DNA of 52,763 nucleotides, from NCBI GenBank assembly GCA_902626435.1, contig CACOFO010000004.1, positions 1 through 52,763 of the forward strand, written 5' to 3'. The DNA comes from an uncultured Prochlorococcus sp. GTDB lineage: Bacteria > Cyanobacteriota > Cyanobacteriia > PCC-6307 > Cyanobiaceae. This document shows positions 34,876 through 44,235 of the stretch, one piece after another; the stretch's first letter is position 1, and the number at the start of each line of letters is the position of its first letter. Both the position numbers and the translations under genes were made by a program. Under the pieces are notes generated by a model, which was not told the origin of the DNA, made no database searches, and worked only from the letters and a program-made list of their open reading frames with translations.

Positions 34876-35481
34876 TTAATTCATCGGGATAACATCTTTC
34901 ATTTTATAACCTTCTTTCGTAAGTTCTTTTTTGAGGTCTTCTTTTGAAGTTACTCTATCCACGAAAAGCACGCCTCTTAAATGGTCAACCTCATGCTGAA
35001 TACATCTGGCCAAGAGTCCATCAGCATTCATTTTTCTTGGTCTTCCCATTTCATCTCTAAACTTTAATTTTATGGTAGATGGTCTAATGACATTTAAGTA
35101 AACACCTGGAATGCTCAAGCAACCCTCTTCATAAGAGTTAAGTGTAGATCCAAAAGCAGTTATTTCTGGATTAATTAAAATGAGAGGCTCTGCTGCAGAA
35201 TCTTCAAAATTTATATCGATCACTAACAGTTCTTTACTTATTCCTACCTGAGGAGCAGCTAGGCCTATCCCTTTCGCAGAATACATGCTCTGAAGCATTT
35301 CTCTTGCAAGTTTTCTTGTATCGATATCCACTTTACTTATTCTTTTAGCGGTAGTTCTTAAAGTATTGCTTCCAAGTTTATATATTTCTAAAGGTGGATT
35401 ATCAACAGCCTCTTTTGCAACTTTAGTAGTAGAAACATTATTCCTTGATTTTCTTGCTAGATGTGAAAAATGATTTGCCAC
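34876..35481 (-). CDS. def: Peptide deformylase
   Basis: Removes the N-formyl group from new proteins. All three motifs are present: GIGLAAPQ, EGCLS (metal Cys) and QHEVDHLRG (two metal His plus catalytic Glu). 201 residues with an N-terminal extension of about 30 residues, as in many cyanobacteria. First gene of the leftward def-HIT-92aa-ABC-hli run. Confidence 0.96.
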   Translation of the reverse strand: MANHFSHLARKSRNNVSTTKVAKEAVDNPPLEIYKLGSNTLRTTAKRISKVDIDTRKLAREMLQSMYSAKGIGLAAPQVGISKELLVIDINFEDSAAEPLILINPEITAFGSTLNSYEEGCLSIPGVYLNVIRPSTIKLKFRDEMGRPRKMNADGLLARCIQHEVDHLRGVLFVDRVTSKEDLKKELTKEGYKMKDVIPMN

Positions 35482-35538
35482 TATTTATTGCAGTAATTGA
35501 GGGTTAAACTATAAAAATAATAACATTATTTTGAAACT

Positions 35539-37479
35539 TTGAATGCTATAAGTTCAATGAAAAATCACATTTCATATAAAATTGAAGATCTCAATAAATT
35601 GAAGAATTCTCATAAAGAGCTTTTACTTGTAAAAAATTTAATTTTTTGGATTGAACCAGTAAATACAGAAAAGGAGAGAATTAATGCAATTTTTGTAAGA
35701 CCTTTTAATAAAAAAAAATCGCGACCTCAAAATTTAACGGGAGAGAAATTTTATATAAAAAACTTCTTTCATGGATATGGAGGCATGTCATATAAATGTT
35801 TTGAATATGGTGAAAATATATATCTCGTTTGGATTGATCAATTATCTAAATCATTATGGAGTCAAGTTTTTCAAATTAATATTCTTGAAGATACCGATAA
35901 TTATATTTTGCCAAAAGGAAATATAAATAAATTAACGAATTCAATAGAGGGTAATTTTGATGGATGTTTTTGCCTCGCGAATAATTCTACATTAATTGGT
36001 TTAATTGAAATAAATAACAATGATTATCTTTACTCTCTCAATATAAAGAAAATAAATCAAGACCTTAAAATACTTAAAAAATTTAATAATTTTGCTGGAG
36101 ATTTATCTTCTAATTCTTCAATTAATTTACTTTCTTGGATAGAGTGGGATACCCCATATATGCCTTGGGAAAAAAACGATCTTTTTTTTGCTGAAATTGA
36201 TCTTTTCGGTGAATTAAAGAAAATAAAAAAATTTTCGCATAAAAATATTAATAAAAATAAAAAAGTTTCTTTTTTTCAACCTCATTGGATAAGTGAAAAA
36301 ATTTTAGTATGTTCTGAAGATAGTTCTGGATGGTGGAACTTATTATTTTTAGAGGTTAGAGAAATTGAGAGTATTTTTATAAAGAAAAGAGTAAAAAAAA
36401 ATGCGGTTGAATATGGATTACCGCAATGGGTCTCTGGAGTTAAATTTTTTTCAGGAAATCTCAAAAATTTATTTTGTTTAGCAAAAAAAGAAAATAGTTT
36501 AATATTTGAACAATATAAAGATCTTAAATTTGTAAAAGAATTTTCTACTCCTTTTACTGCAGTAAGTGATTTCAGTGTTGTTAGGAAGAAAGTTCTTTTA
36601 AAAGGTTATGGATCTGATTTTTTTGGAAGCATTATTGAAATTGATTTTGCAAAAAAAGTTTTATCAAATTTTTCTGATTATACATATATCAACCACATAA
36701 AAGATTGTTCAAAACCTGAAACATTTTGGTTTAGAGGTTTCGAAGATAAAATTACTCATTCTTTTCTTTATAGACCGCTTGTTGATAATTTCAAAAAGCC
36801 CCCACTTCTTGTTAGAGCTCATAGCGGGCCAACTTCATGCTTTGATGGATCTTATAATTCTGAAGTTCAATATTGGTCGTCGAAGGGATTTTTTGTTGCT
36901 GAAGTCAATTATGGAGGATCATCAGGATTTGGTAAAGCATACAGAGATAGATTGAATCACAAGTGGGGTATTGTTGATTCTTATGATTGCAAAGCACTAG
37001 CTCTTGAATTAATCAAATCAGATCTAGTTGATAGTGCGAAAGTGGTAATTTTTGGTAATAGTGCTGGTGGTTTAACTGCCCTGAACTGTTTATTATATGG
37101 GTCTATATTTACAGCTGCAATTTGTAAATATCCTGTTATTGATTTGAAGGATATGCATTACAACACGCATAGGTTTGAAAAAGATTATTTAAATTCTTTG
37201 GTAGGAAATTATGAAAATAATCATGATGACTATATAAATAGATCGCCAATAAATCATATTAATAAAATAAAAAAACCTATCTTATTGTTTCATGGAAAAA
37301 AAGATACAGTTATTTCATATAAACAAACTTTGAAAATTCAAGAAATTTTGCTTCAGAATAATAAATATTCAGAAGTTATGTTTTTTGAAAATGAAGGGCA
37401 TGGGTTTAAAAATATTGAAAATAAAGCAGTGGTGATGCAAAAATCTCAGGAATTTTTAAAAAATGCTTTGAAAATTTAA
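35539..37479 (+). CDS. S9 family serine peptidase (prolyl oligopeptidase type)
   Basis: 646 residues: an N-terminal beta-propeller-like part (about 1-390) and a C-terminal alpha/beta hydrolase. The nucleophile is in FGNSAGGLTAL (Ser508 from this start), the Asp in HGKKDTVIS and the His in NEGHGF. The family cleaves short peptides, often after proline, or removes acyl-amino acids. No signal peptide is seen, so it is probably cytosolic. The start is TTG at 35539, or the in-frame ATG at 35557. It overlaps the end of sufS by 4 nt (convergent). Confidence 0.88.
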   Translation: MNAISSMKNHISYKIEDLNKLKNSHKELLLVKNLIFWIEPVNTEKERINAIFVRPFNKKKSRPQNLTGEKFYIKNFFHGYGGMSYKCFEYGENIYLVWIDQLSKSLWSQVFQINILEDTDNYILPKGNINKLTNSIEGNFDGCFCLANNSTLIGLIEINNNDYLYSLNIKKINQDLKILKKFNNFAGDLSSNSSINLLSWIEWDTPYMPWEKNDLFFAEIDLFGELKKIKKFSHKNINKNKKVSFFQPHWISEKILVCSEDSSGWWNLLFLEVREIESIFIKKRVKKNAVEYGLPQWVSGVKFFSGNLKNLFCLAKKENSLIFEQYKDLKFVKEFSTPFTAVSDFSVVRKKVLLKGYGSDFFGSIIEIDFAKKVLSNFSDYTYINHIKDCSKPETFWFRGFEDKITHSFLYRPLVDNFKKPPLLVRAHSGPTSCFDGSYNSEVQYWSSKGFFVAEVNYGGSSGFGKAYRDRLNHKWGIVDSYDCKALALELIKSDLVDSAKVVIFGNSAGGLTALNCLLYGSIFTAAICKYPVIDLKDMHYNTHRFEKDYLNSLVGNYENNHDDYINRSPINHINKIKKPILLFHGKKDTVISYKQTLKIQEILLQNNKYSEVMFFENEGHGFKNIENKAVVMQKSQEFLKNALKI

Positions 37480-38729
37480 GAATTGGTTTTTAGAAAATCA
37501 ATAGTATCTTTTAATTTTTCTAGAAATATATCAATTTCTTCCTTATTAGTTGTGAAATTCATACTAATTCTAGCCGTTGATTTAATTCCAATATATCTGT
37601 GAAGAGGTTGACAGCAATGATGCCCGCTTCTGATACAAATTCCTTTTGCATCAAGAATTTCAGCAATATCGTTTGAATGAATATTTTTTATATAAAAAGT
37701 GGCAAGTGATGCTCTGTCTGGATCTATCTCTGGCGGTGGACCTATAATTTCAATATTTTTGATTTGATTTAATTTTTTAAATAAATATTTAGTAATAGTC
37801 TTTTCATATTCATGAATTTCATTTAATCCAATGGTGTTTATATAATTAATTGCTTCTGATAGACCTATTGCTTCTGCAATGGCTGGAGTTCCAGCTTCAA
37901 ATTTATGTGGTAGCTCTGCCCAGGTACTTGTCTCTTCAAAAACATCTTGAATCATTTCGCCACCTCCAAAGAGAGGAGGAATTTTTTCTAGGATTTCTTC
38001 TCTTGACCAGAGGAAACCAATACCTGTAGGACCACAAAGTTTATGTCCTGATCCCGCTAAAAAATCTATATCGAGGTCACTTACATCCAGTTTTTGATGT
38101 GCCAAACTTTGACATGCATCTATTAATACTAAAGATCCTTTTTGTTTAGCTAATTTAGTTATCTCTTTGATTGGATTACAGCAACCCAAAGTATTACTAA
38201 CGTGTACGAGACTAACAAGCTTAGTTCTTGATGTTAGTTTTGATTTAAAGTCGTCCATATCTAATTTCCCATATTTATCTAAACCTATAAATTTTAATTT
38301 GCATTTATTTTTTGCTGCAACCATTTGCCATGGAACAATATTGCTATGATGCTCCATTATTGACAAGAGAATTTCATCGTTTTCTCTTAACGAGGATTCG
38401 CCCCATGTTCTAGCCGCTAGATTGATTGCTTCAGTAGCATTTCTTGTGAATATAATTTCTTTTGCTGAATACGCTTTTATATATTTACTAATTAAATATC
38501 TTGCATTCTCAAATTCTTCTGTTGCTTTAGCACTTAATTGATGCGCGCCTCTATGTACATTGGCATTAAAGTTTCTATAAAAATCATCAATTTTTCTTAA
38601 AACTTGTATTGGTTTTTGGGTAGTTGCAGCATGGTCTAAATAAATGATTTGCTCATGACTTTTTAAATTCTTATTTAAAAGAGGAAAATCTTTCTTAGTT
38701 ATTGCAGGGAAATTTTGAATCGTTTCCAT
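37476..38729 (-). CDS. sufS: Cysteine desulfurase SufS
   Basis: PLP enzyme that takes sulfur from cysteine for Fe-S cluster assembly. PLP Lys in AGSGHKLCGP (K230). Catalytic Cys in RSGHHCCQPLH (C372). The class II (SufS) loop is short, as expected. 417 residues. Its ATG overlaps the sufD stop by one base (TAATG), showing translational coupling. No sufE or sufU is in this window. Last gene of sufBCDS. Confidence 0.96.
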   Translation of the reverse strand: METIQNFPAITKKDFPLLNKNLKSHEQIIYLDHAATTQKPIQVLRKIDDFYRNFNANVHRGAHQLSAKATEEFENARYLISKYIKAYSAKEIIFTRNATEAINLAARTWGESSLRENDEILLSIMEHHSNIVPWQMVAAKNKCKLKFIGLDKYGKLDMDDFKSKLTSRTKLVSLVHVSNTLGCCNPIKEITKLAKQKGSLVLIDACQSLAHQKLDVSDLDIDFLAGSGHKLCGPTGIGFLWSREEILEKIPPLFGGGEMIQDVFEETSTWAELPHKFEAGTPAIAEAIGLSEAINYINTIGLNEIHEYEKTITKYLFKKLNQIKNIEIIGPPPEIDPDRASLATFYIKNIHSNDIAEILDAKGICIRSGHHCCQPLHRYIGIKSTARISMNFTTNKEEIDIFLEKLKDTIDFLKTNS

Positions 38730-39946
38730 TAATTCTCATTTAAAAGTTTATCAAGCAAATCCCATTTATCTTTTGAAACGGGAATAAATGAAATTATTTC
38801 TTGAAAGTAAGAACTTAATTGTAGTTTACTTGCTTCTAGTAATGTGATCCCTCTTGTTCTCATATAAAAAAGTTCCTCTTCATTAAGTTGCGCAATTGTA
38901 GCTCCATGTTTGCATTTAACATCATCAGCAATTATTTCTAATTGAGGTTTGGTATCTATTTGTGCATAATTTGATAAAAGTAAATTTCTGCTTAATTGGG
39001 AAGCATCAGTTTTCTGGGCAATTTTCGGTACTATTATTGAACCTTCAAATATTGCATGTGATTTATCGTCAGCAAGTGATTTGTTGATTTGATCTAGAAA
39101 TCCATTTGGACCATTAAATTCTATTTTTGTATACGTAGAAATTTGTTCATCTTTTTTTGTTATTTGCATACCTTTGATATTGGTTTTAGCGTTTCCAGCA
39201 GATTGTTTAATTCTAATTTCAAATCTTGCATAATTGAATTTGAAATGTAAGGAACCTAAGTTGTATGAGCTATTTTTTTCTTGAATTACATTGAGAGAAT
39301 TTATTAAATTTGATTTGTTTTTACCGTAAGAAACAACGCCATGATTTACGGAACTATTTTCTTCTAATACAAAAAACGTTGACTGAGATAATGAAGAGTT
39401 TTCTTTTCCAAGATTTACCTGTAATAATTCAATATCGCAATTCTTTTCTAAAATTATTACCAATGTTTTTGCGTTTAAGGAATTACTTGATGCATGACTA
39501 AAAATTTCAATAGGAGGGATTTTTGATCCATTTATTTTTAATCCCAAGAAATTCTTTTTAGAACTTAAAGACAGATTTAGTAGGTCACTCCAATTTTCAT
39601 TTTGATCAAAACAAGCTATCTGATCTTTGATATATTTATTTAATTCATCCTCACTTAATTGCTGTATTGAATAATTTTCTTTTATAAATTTAATTTTGCA
39701 ATTCTCACCAATTATTAATCGAATGGAATTCTGAGAATTTTCTGGATAGGGTATATCAAATTTTGAATTCTTTTCATTAACCGAGTAGTTTAAAAAGTTT
39801 GAAAATTTTGATTTATTTGAAAGTCTCCATAATTCACTTTTAGGATTAGGGATGGGGCTTGATTGTAGTTTATGAAGACAGATTTTTTGTATTTCTGTTT
39901 GATTATTAATTAATTGATTAGTTTTTATTTTTTCAATTATTTCCAT
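38729..39946 (-). CDS. sufD: Fe-S assembly scaffold subunit SufD
   Basis: 405 residues of the SufB/SufD beta-helix family; forms SufBC2D, on which clusters are built. The C-terminal KCKHGATIAQLNEEELFYMRTRGI is the diagnostic block. The N-terminal third is variable and Asn/Lys-rich. It starts 4 nt after the sufC stop. Confidence 0.95.
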   Translation of the reverse strand: MEIIEKIKTNQLINNQTEIQKICLHKLQSSPIPNPKSELWRLSNKSKFSNFLNYSVNEKNSKFDIPYPENSQNSIRLIIGENCKIKFIKENYSIQQLSEDELNKYIKDQIACFDQNENWSDLLNLSLSSKKNFLGLKINGSKIPPIEIFSHASSNSLNAKTLVIILEKNCDIELLQVNLGKENSSLSQSTFFVLEENSSVNHGVVSYGKNKSNLINSLNVIQEKNSSYNLGSLHFKFNYARFEIRIKQSAGNAKTNIKGMQITKKDEQISTYTKIEFNGPNGFLDQINKSLADDKSHAIFEGSIIVPKIAQKTDASQLSRNLLLSNYAQIDTKPQLEIIADDVKCKHGATIAQLNEEELFYMRTRGITLLEASKLQLSSYFQEIISFIPVSKDKWDLLDKLLNEN

Positions 39947-39950
39947 TTAT

Positions 39951-40736
39951 TTAAGTCTCTTTTACAAAGTTGTCAGTCCATTCATAACCTTTTTTTTCAA
40001 GTTCTAGTGCAAGATCACTCCCACCTGTTTTTATGATTTGTCCATCTGCCATAACGTGCACATAAGTCGGTTCAATTTCATCAAGCAATCTTTGGTAGTG
40101 TGTAATTAATATAATTCCAGTTTGTTCATTAGATATTTTTTTAATTCCTGATGCGACTATTCTAAGAGCATCAATATCTAGTCCAGAATCGGTCTCATCT
40201 AATATTGCTATCTTGGGCTCAAGTAAAGCCATTTGCAGAATTTCATTTCTTTTCTTTTCACCGCCGGAAAATCCTTGATTTACACTCCTTGATAGGAATG
40301 CATGATCCATTTTCACAAGTTCTAATTTTTCTTTAACTAATTCCTCAAAATCAAACGTATCCAATTCTTCTTTGTTAAGGAATTTTCTTCTAGCATTCGT
40401 TGAAACTCTAAGAAACTCAAGATTACTTACGCCTGGAATTTCTATTGGATACTGGAAACCAAGGAAAATTCCTGATTGAGCTCTTTCTTCGGGTTCTAAA
40501 GAGTTGATATTTTCACCTGAAAATTTTATGTCGCCATTTGTAATATTATAAGAGGGGTGTCCTGCAATGATTTTCGAGAGAGTACTTTTGCCACATCCAT
40601 TTCTTCCCATGATGGCATGGATTTCTCCAGGATAGACAGTTAGCGAAACACCCTTCAAAATTGGAAGATTTTCAGTAGATGCAAAAAGATTTTCAACTTC
40701 TAATATTGGATCTGATTCTCTCATTTTAGTTTGCAT
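39951..40736 (-). CDS. sufC: Fe-S assembly ATPase SufC
   Basis: 261-residue ABC-type ATPase of the SufBCD complex. Walker [10 protein letters not shown], the SufC-typical signature [14 protein letters not shown], and Walker [12 protein letters not shown]. Soluble, with no membrane partner. It starts 21 nt after sufB. Confidence 0.97.
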   Translation of the reverse strand: MQTKMRESDPILEVENLFASTENLPILKGVSLTVYPGEIHAIMGRNGCGKSTLSKIIAGHPSYNITNGDIKFSGENINSLEPEERAQSGIFLGFQYPIEIPGVSNLEFLRVSTNARRKFLNKEELDTFDFEELVKEKLELVKMDHAFLSRSVNQGFSGGEKKRNEILQMALLEPKIAILDETDSGLDIDALRIVASGIKKISNEQTGIILITHYQRLLDEIEPTYVHVMADGQIIKTGGSDLALELEKKGYEWTDNFVKET

Positions 40737-40757
40737 ATCAGTTTAGAAATTGACTAA

Positions 40758-42200
40758 TTAACCTACTGATCCCTCGAGTTTAAGTGCGAGTAACTTATCA
40801 GCTTCAGCAGCAAATTCCATAGGTAATTGATTAAATACATCTCTGCAGAAACCACTGACCATCATAGATACCGCCTCCTCAAATTCTATACCTCTGCTTT
40901 GGAGATAAAAAAGTTGATCTTCAGAGATTCTACATGTGCTTGCTTCATGCTCAATTTCAGAATTGGGTTGTTGAGATTTGATATATGGGAATGTATTTGC
41001 AGAAGCTTGATCACCTATTAACATTGAATCACATTGACTGTAATTTCTTGATCCTGCTGCTTTTGTCCCCATTTTGACAAGGCCTCTATAGCTATTGATT
41101 GAATTACCCGCACTTATACCTTTGCTAACAATAGTTGATTTGGTTTTGGGTCCAATATGGATCATTTTTGTGCCGGTATCTGCTTGCTGAAGATTATTGG
41201 TCAGTGCTACTGAATAAAATTCCCCTACAGATTCTTCCCCTAAAAGGAGACAGCTAGGATATTTCCATGTAATTGAAGACCCTGTTTCAACTTGAGACCA
41301 GCTAATTTTACTTCTCTTACCTAAACATTTGCCTCTCTTGGTGACAAAATTAAAAATTCCGCCAACACCTTCCTCATCACCAGCATACCAATTTTGGACA
41401 GTTGAATATTTTATTGAGGCATCGTCAAGGGCTATGAGTTCCACAACTGCGGCATGTAGCGTATTTGTATCAAACATTGGTGCTGTACAGCCTTCTAGGT
41501 AACTTACAGAACTAGATTCTTCAGCAATGATTAGTGTTCTCTCGAATTGTCCAGAATCTCCACTATTAATTCTAAAGTAGGAAGATAGGTCCATAGGGCA
41601 TGTAACACCTTTTGGGATATAAACAAAAGAACCATCACTAAAAACAGCAGAATTTAGTGCTGCAAAATAATTATCACTAGCTGGAACTACCGTACCTAAA
41701 TATTTCTCAATTAAATTAGAGTGATTTTTTACTGCTTCACTGATTGAACAAAATATGACCCCATGTTCAGCTAGTTCTTCTCTAAATGTTGTAGCTATAG
41801 AAACACTATCAAAGACTGCATCTACTGCCACATTTGTGAGTTTTTTCTGCTCAGTAAGAGGTATACCCAATTTGTCGAAAGTCTCAAGAAGTTTGGGATC
41901 AACTTCATCTAAACTAGAAATTTTCTCTTTTTGTTTTGGGGCAGAATAATAAATTATGTCTTGATAATCGATTTGTTCGTATCCCAATCCCGCCCAATCG
42001 GGTTCATCCATCTTTTGCCATTTTTTAAAAGCTTTTAATCTAAAATCAAGGAGGTATTGTGGCTCTTCTTTTTTTTGTGAAATAAGTCTAATTATGTCTT
42101 CATTCAACCCCTTTGAAATTTTTTCAGTTTCAATATCTGTAACGAAACCATACTTATAAGGCTCCTTTACTACATCTTTAACTAAATTTTCGTTAACCAT
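40758..42200 (-). CDS. sufB: Fe-S assembly scaffold SufB
   Basis: Main scaffold of the SUF system. 480 residues from [11 protein letters not shown] at 42200; the frame is open 20 codons further to 42260, but that extension does not resemble the family. Conserved blocks: [51 protein letters not shown] and [15 protein letters not shown]. First gene of sufBCDS, the usual cyanobacterial order. The SufR repressor gene that often lies divergently upstream is not seen; an unrelated 117-aa gene occupies that place. Confidence 0.96.
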   Translation of the reverse strand: MVNENLVKDVVKEPYKYGFVTDIETEKISKGLNEDIIRLISQKKEEPQYLLDFRLKAFKKWQKMDEPDWAGLGYEQIDYQDIIYYSAPKQKEKISSLDEVDPKLLETFDKLGIPLTEQKKLTNVAVDAVFDSVSIATTFREELAEHGVIFCSISEAVKNHSNLIEKYLGTVVPASDNYFAALNSAVFSDGSFVYIPKGVTCPMDLSSYFRINSGDSGQFERTLIIAEESSSVSYLEGCTAPMFDTNTLHAAVVELIALDDASIKYSTVQNWYAGDEEGVGGIFNFVTKRGKCLGKRSKISWSQVETGSSITWKYPSCLLLGEESVGEFYSVALTNNLQQADTGTKMIHIGPKTKSTIVSKGISAGNSINSYRGLVKMGTKAAGSRNYSQCDSMLIGDQASANTFPYIKSQQPNSEIEHEASTCRISEDQLFYLQSRGIEFEEAVSMMVSGFCRDVFNQLPMEFAAEADKLLALKLEGSVG

Positions 42201-42296
42201 GTTATCCAAAAATAACTTATTACAATTAGCTTTATATACTCTAACGAAAGATATCCCCAATATTGACTTTTTTTCCTTTATTAAAACTAAAAATTA

Positions 42297-42650
42297 ATGT
42301 CTAATAATCTTGATCCCTTGTCAAACCCCTTAAATATTCAAACAATTAAGGAAATTGATAATCTAGACTTACCAATAATGCAGAAACATCATGTAAGAAT
42401 ACTTGCTCATTGCCTCCAGATTTTAAAAGTTATCAATAAAGACAATAGTTTTGTATATCAAAATAAAAATCCCCTTAGAGAATGGTGTGATAATCAATCC
42501 AAAAAATTTGATGATAAAAAATTTAGTGATCTCTTTTATCATCAATTAGAATCTACTTCAAAAAAATTAAGTACTTTTTCAACAAAAATAGGTAAAAATA
42601 TTAATGATTTAGAGATTGGGGATCTAGTACTTCTAGTTGAACAAAGTTAG
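42297..42650 (+). CDS. Hypothetical protein (117 aa), divergent from sufB
   Basis: No known domain recognised. Largely helical, with a basic middle (KNPLREWCDNQSKKFDDKK) and an acidic end (NDLEIGDLVLLVEQS). No helix-turn-helix or Cys cluster like SufR is visible. One His-rich patch, MQKHHVRILAHCLQ. It shares the 96-nt divergent region with sufB, so co-regulation is possible. Function unknown. The 172 nt after it (42651-42822) show nothing I can name. Confidence 0.7.
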   Translation: MSNNLDPLSNPLNIQTIKEIDNLDLPIMQKHHVRILAHCLQILKVINKDNSFVYQNKNPLREWCDNQSKKFDDKKFSDLFYHQLESTSKKLSTFSTKIGKNINDLEIGDLVLLVEQS

Positions 42651-42822
42651 AGCCCCTTCAAATTGATCCCGAAGAAAAAATATATTTTTGTTGAGTCGTT
42701 AACAAATTCAGGTAATAAAATTTAAAAAAAAAGAAAATTAATTTACACTTAAAAAAATCTAAAAATCAATTAATTTCATTGATACCAATTGTTTTGACGA
42801 TAAATATTAATTTCGAGAATGT

Positions 42823-44019
42823 TTGAGTAGTCAGAGGATCCTGACGACAGGGCAAAAAGACACACAATTTCCAAAAAAAAAGAACATACTGATCCCAAAC
42901 AAAAGTGGAGATTTAAAAGTGCCTGAAGGGATCATGAATAAAGATCAATTACTCTCACTTACCCTCAGACAATTACGTCAAGAAGCAAGTAAATTATCGG
43001 TACCGCTTTACAGCCGGAAAACAAAAGCTACTTTAGTGGATTTAATACTTAAATATCAAGAAAAATCTTCTAAGAAAGTAAATAACATAACGCAACAGAC
43101 AGACTTTGCAGAAACTTTTGAATCTAATACCCCTAAAACCAGTGAAGCAGTTAAAACAAATGTAGTATTCCTACCTCGAGATCCAGATTGGGCGTATGTT
43201 TTCTGGCAAATTTCTGATGTTGATCGAGAAAAAGCTCAATCCCTGGGAGCTAATAAATTGTGTTTACGATTATTTGATGCATCTGGTTATGAAGGAAGTA
43301 ACTTAAACCAAGGAACATTAAGAGAGATAACAGTTGATAGTTATAGTACTGAATGGTACTTGCCAATCCCACTTGCAGATAGAGACTATAAAGTTGAATT
43401 AGGTTATAAATACGGTTTTAACTGGATGTCATTGGCGTTTTCTTCGGTTAGTCATGTTCCTGGGTCTCATCCTTCTGAACAAATTCTAGACAAATTTGTA
43501 CCTTTTAATTTGGATTCTACTTCTGAGTCATTCTCAGATAGTTCAAATATTGATATTTCAGAACAAAATGGTATGCATGAAAGGTTATATCAAGCAGCAA
43601 CTAACATTCCTCTCAGAAGAAAAGTTGGTTCTGAAGAGTTTATGGAAAATTTAAATTCAACAAAATCTAATGATAATCTGACAGATTCAGGGGCTGGTAA
43701 ATGGTCATCAGGTTTAAACGATTCTGGAAGTGGAGTTGTTAAAAATAGATCTTTTTGGCTCGTTGCTGATGCTGAATTAATTGTTTACGGAGCTACAGAA
43801 CCTTCTGCAAAACTGACAATAGGTGGAGAAGATGTACCTCTTGCAGCTGATGGCACCTTTAAAATTCAAGTTCCATTCAGAGACGGGACTCAAAAATATG
43901 ATATTAAAGCTGTTGATGCTTCCGGGAAGCAAGAAAAAAGTATATCAATAAAATTTGATAGAACTACACCACTTGACGATACTAATGAAAAAGATAATGC
44001 CGAGACAGAATGGTTTTAA
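42823..44019 (+). CDS. Rho-N/SAP-like + DUF4912 protein
   Basis: 398 residues from TTG at 42823. About 38-80 (MNKDQLLSLTLRQLRQEASK... then SRKTKATLVDLIL) is a Rho N-terminal or SAP-like nucleic-acid-binding motif. About 100-220 is DUF4912 (VVFLPRDPDWAYVFWQISD), known from cyanobacteria and some other bacteria. A second beta-rich module lies near 310-385 (FWLVADAELIVYGATEPSAKLTIGGE). Ser-rich linkers join them. It may be a nucleic-acid-linked regulator, but the role is unknown. Confidence 0.75.
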   Translation: MSSQRILTTGQKDTQFPKKKNILIPNKSGDLKVPEGIMNKDQLLSLTLRQLRQEASKLSVPLYSRKTKATLVDLILKYQEKSSKKVNNITQQTDFAETFESNTPKTSEAVKTNVVFLPRDPDWAYVFWQISDVDREKAQSLGANKLCLRLFDASGYEGSNLNQGTLREITVDSYSTEWYLPIPLADRDYKVELGYKYGFNWMSLAFSSVSHVPGSHPSEQILDKFVPFNLDSTSESFSDSSNIDISEQNGMHERLYQAATNIPLRRKVGSEEFMENLNSTKSNDNLTDSGAGKWSSGLNDSGSGVVKNRSFWLVADAELIVYGATEPSAKLTIGGEDVPLAADGTFKIQVPFRDGTQKYDIKAVDASGKQEKSISIKFDRTTPLDDTNEKDNAETEWF

Positions 44020-44031
44020 TAAATTAAATTA

Positions 44032-44202
44032 ATGCTGAAAAAAATTGTAGCTTTTACGCCCTTGTTTGGAGCATTAACGTTTCCACTAATAGTGCCAATT
44101 ACAATTTCTAAATTTGGTGTTAATTATGGAATTCTTAGTGCACTATTAATTTCTTCATTATGGTTTATCGCTATGTTAAGAACTTCCGAAATGCCTCATT
44201 AA
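44032..44202 (+). CDS. Small membrane protein (56 aa)
   Basis: MLKKIVAFTPLFGAL... to ...TSEMPH. Two hydrophobic segments (about 5-24 and 33-49) with a short loop SKFGVNYG. It starts 12 nt after the DUF4912 stop on the same strand and ends 33 nt before pgm. Unrecognised. Compact spacing and clean hydrophobic pattern argue that it is real. Confidence 0.55.
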   Translation: MLKKIVAFTPLFGALTFPLIVPITISKFGVNYGILSALLISSLWFIAMLRTSEMPH

Positions 44203-44235
44203 TTTAGTTAGATTTTTTGAAAGTTTCTTAAAAAT

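Noticed and set aside
42201-42260. N-terminal extension of SufB
   Set aside because: Not like SufB; would leave only a 36-nt divergent promoter region.
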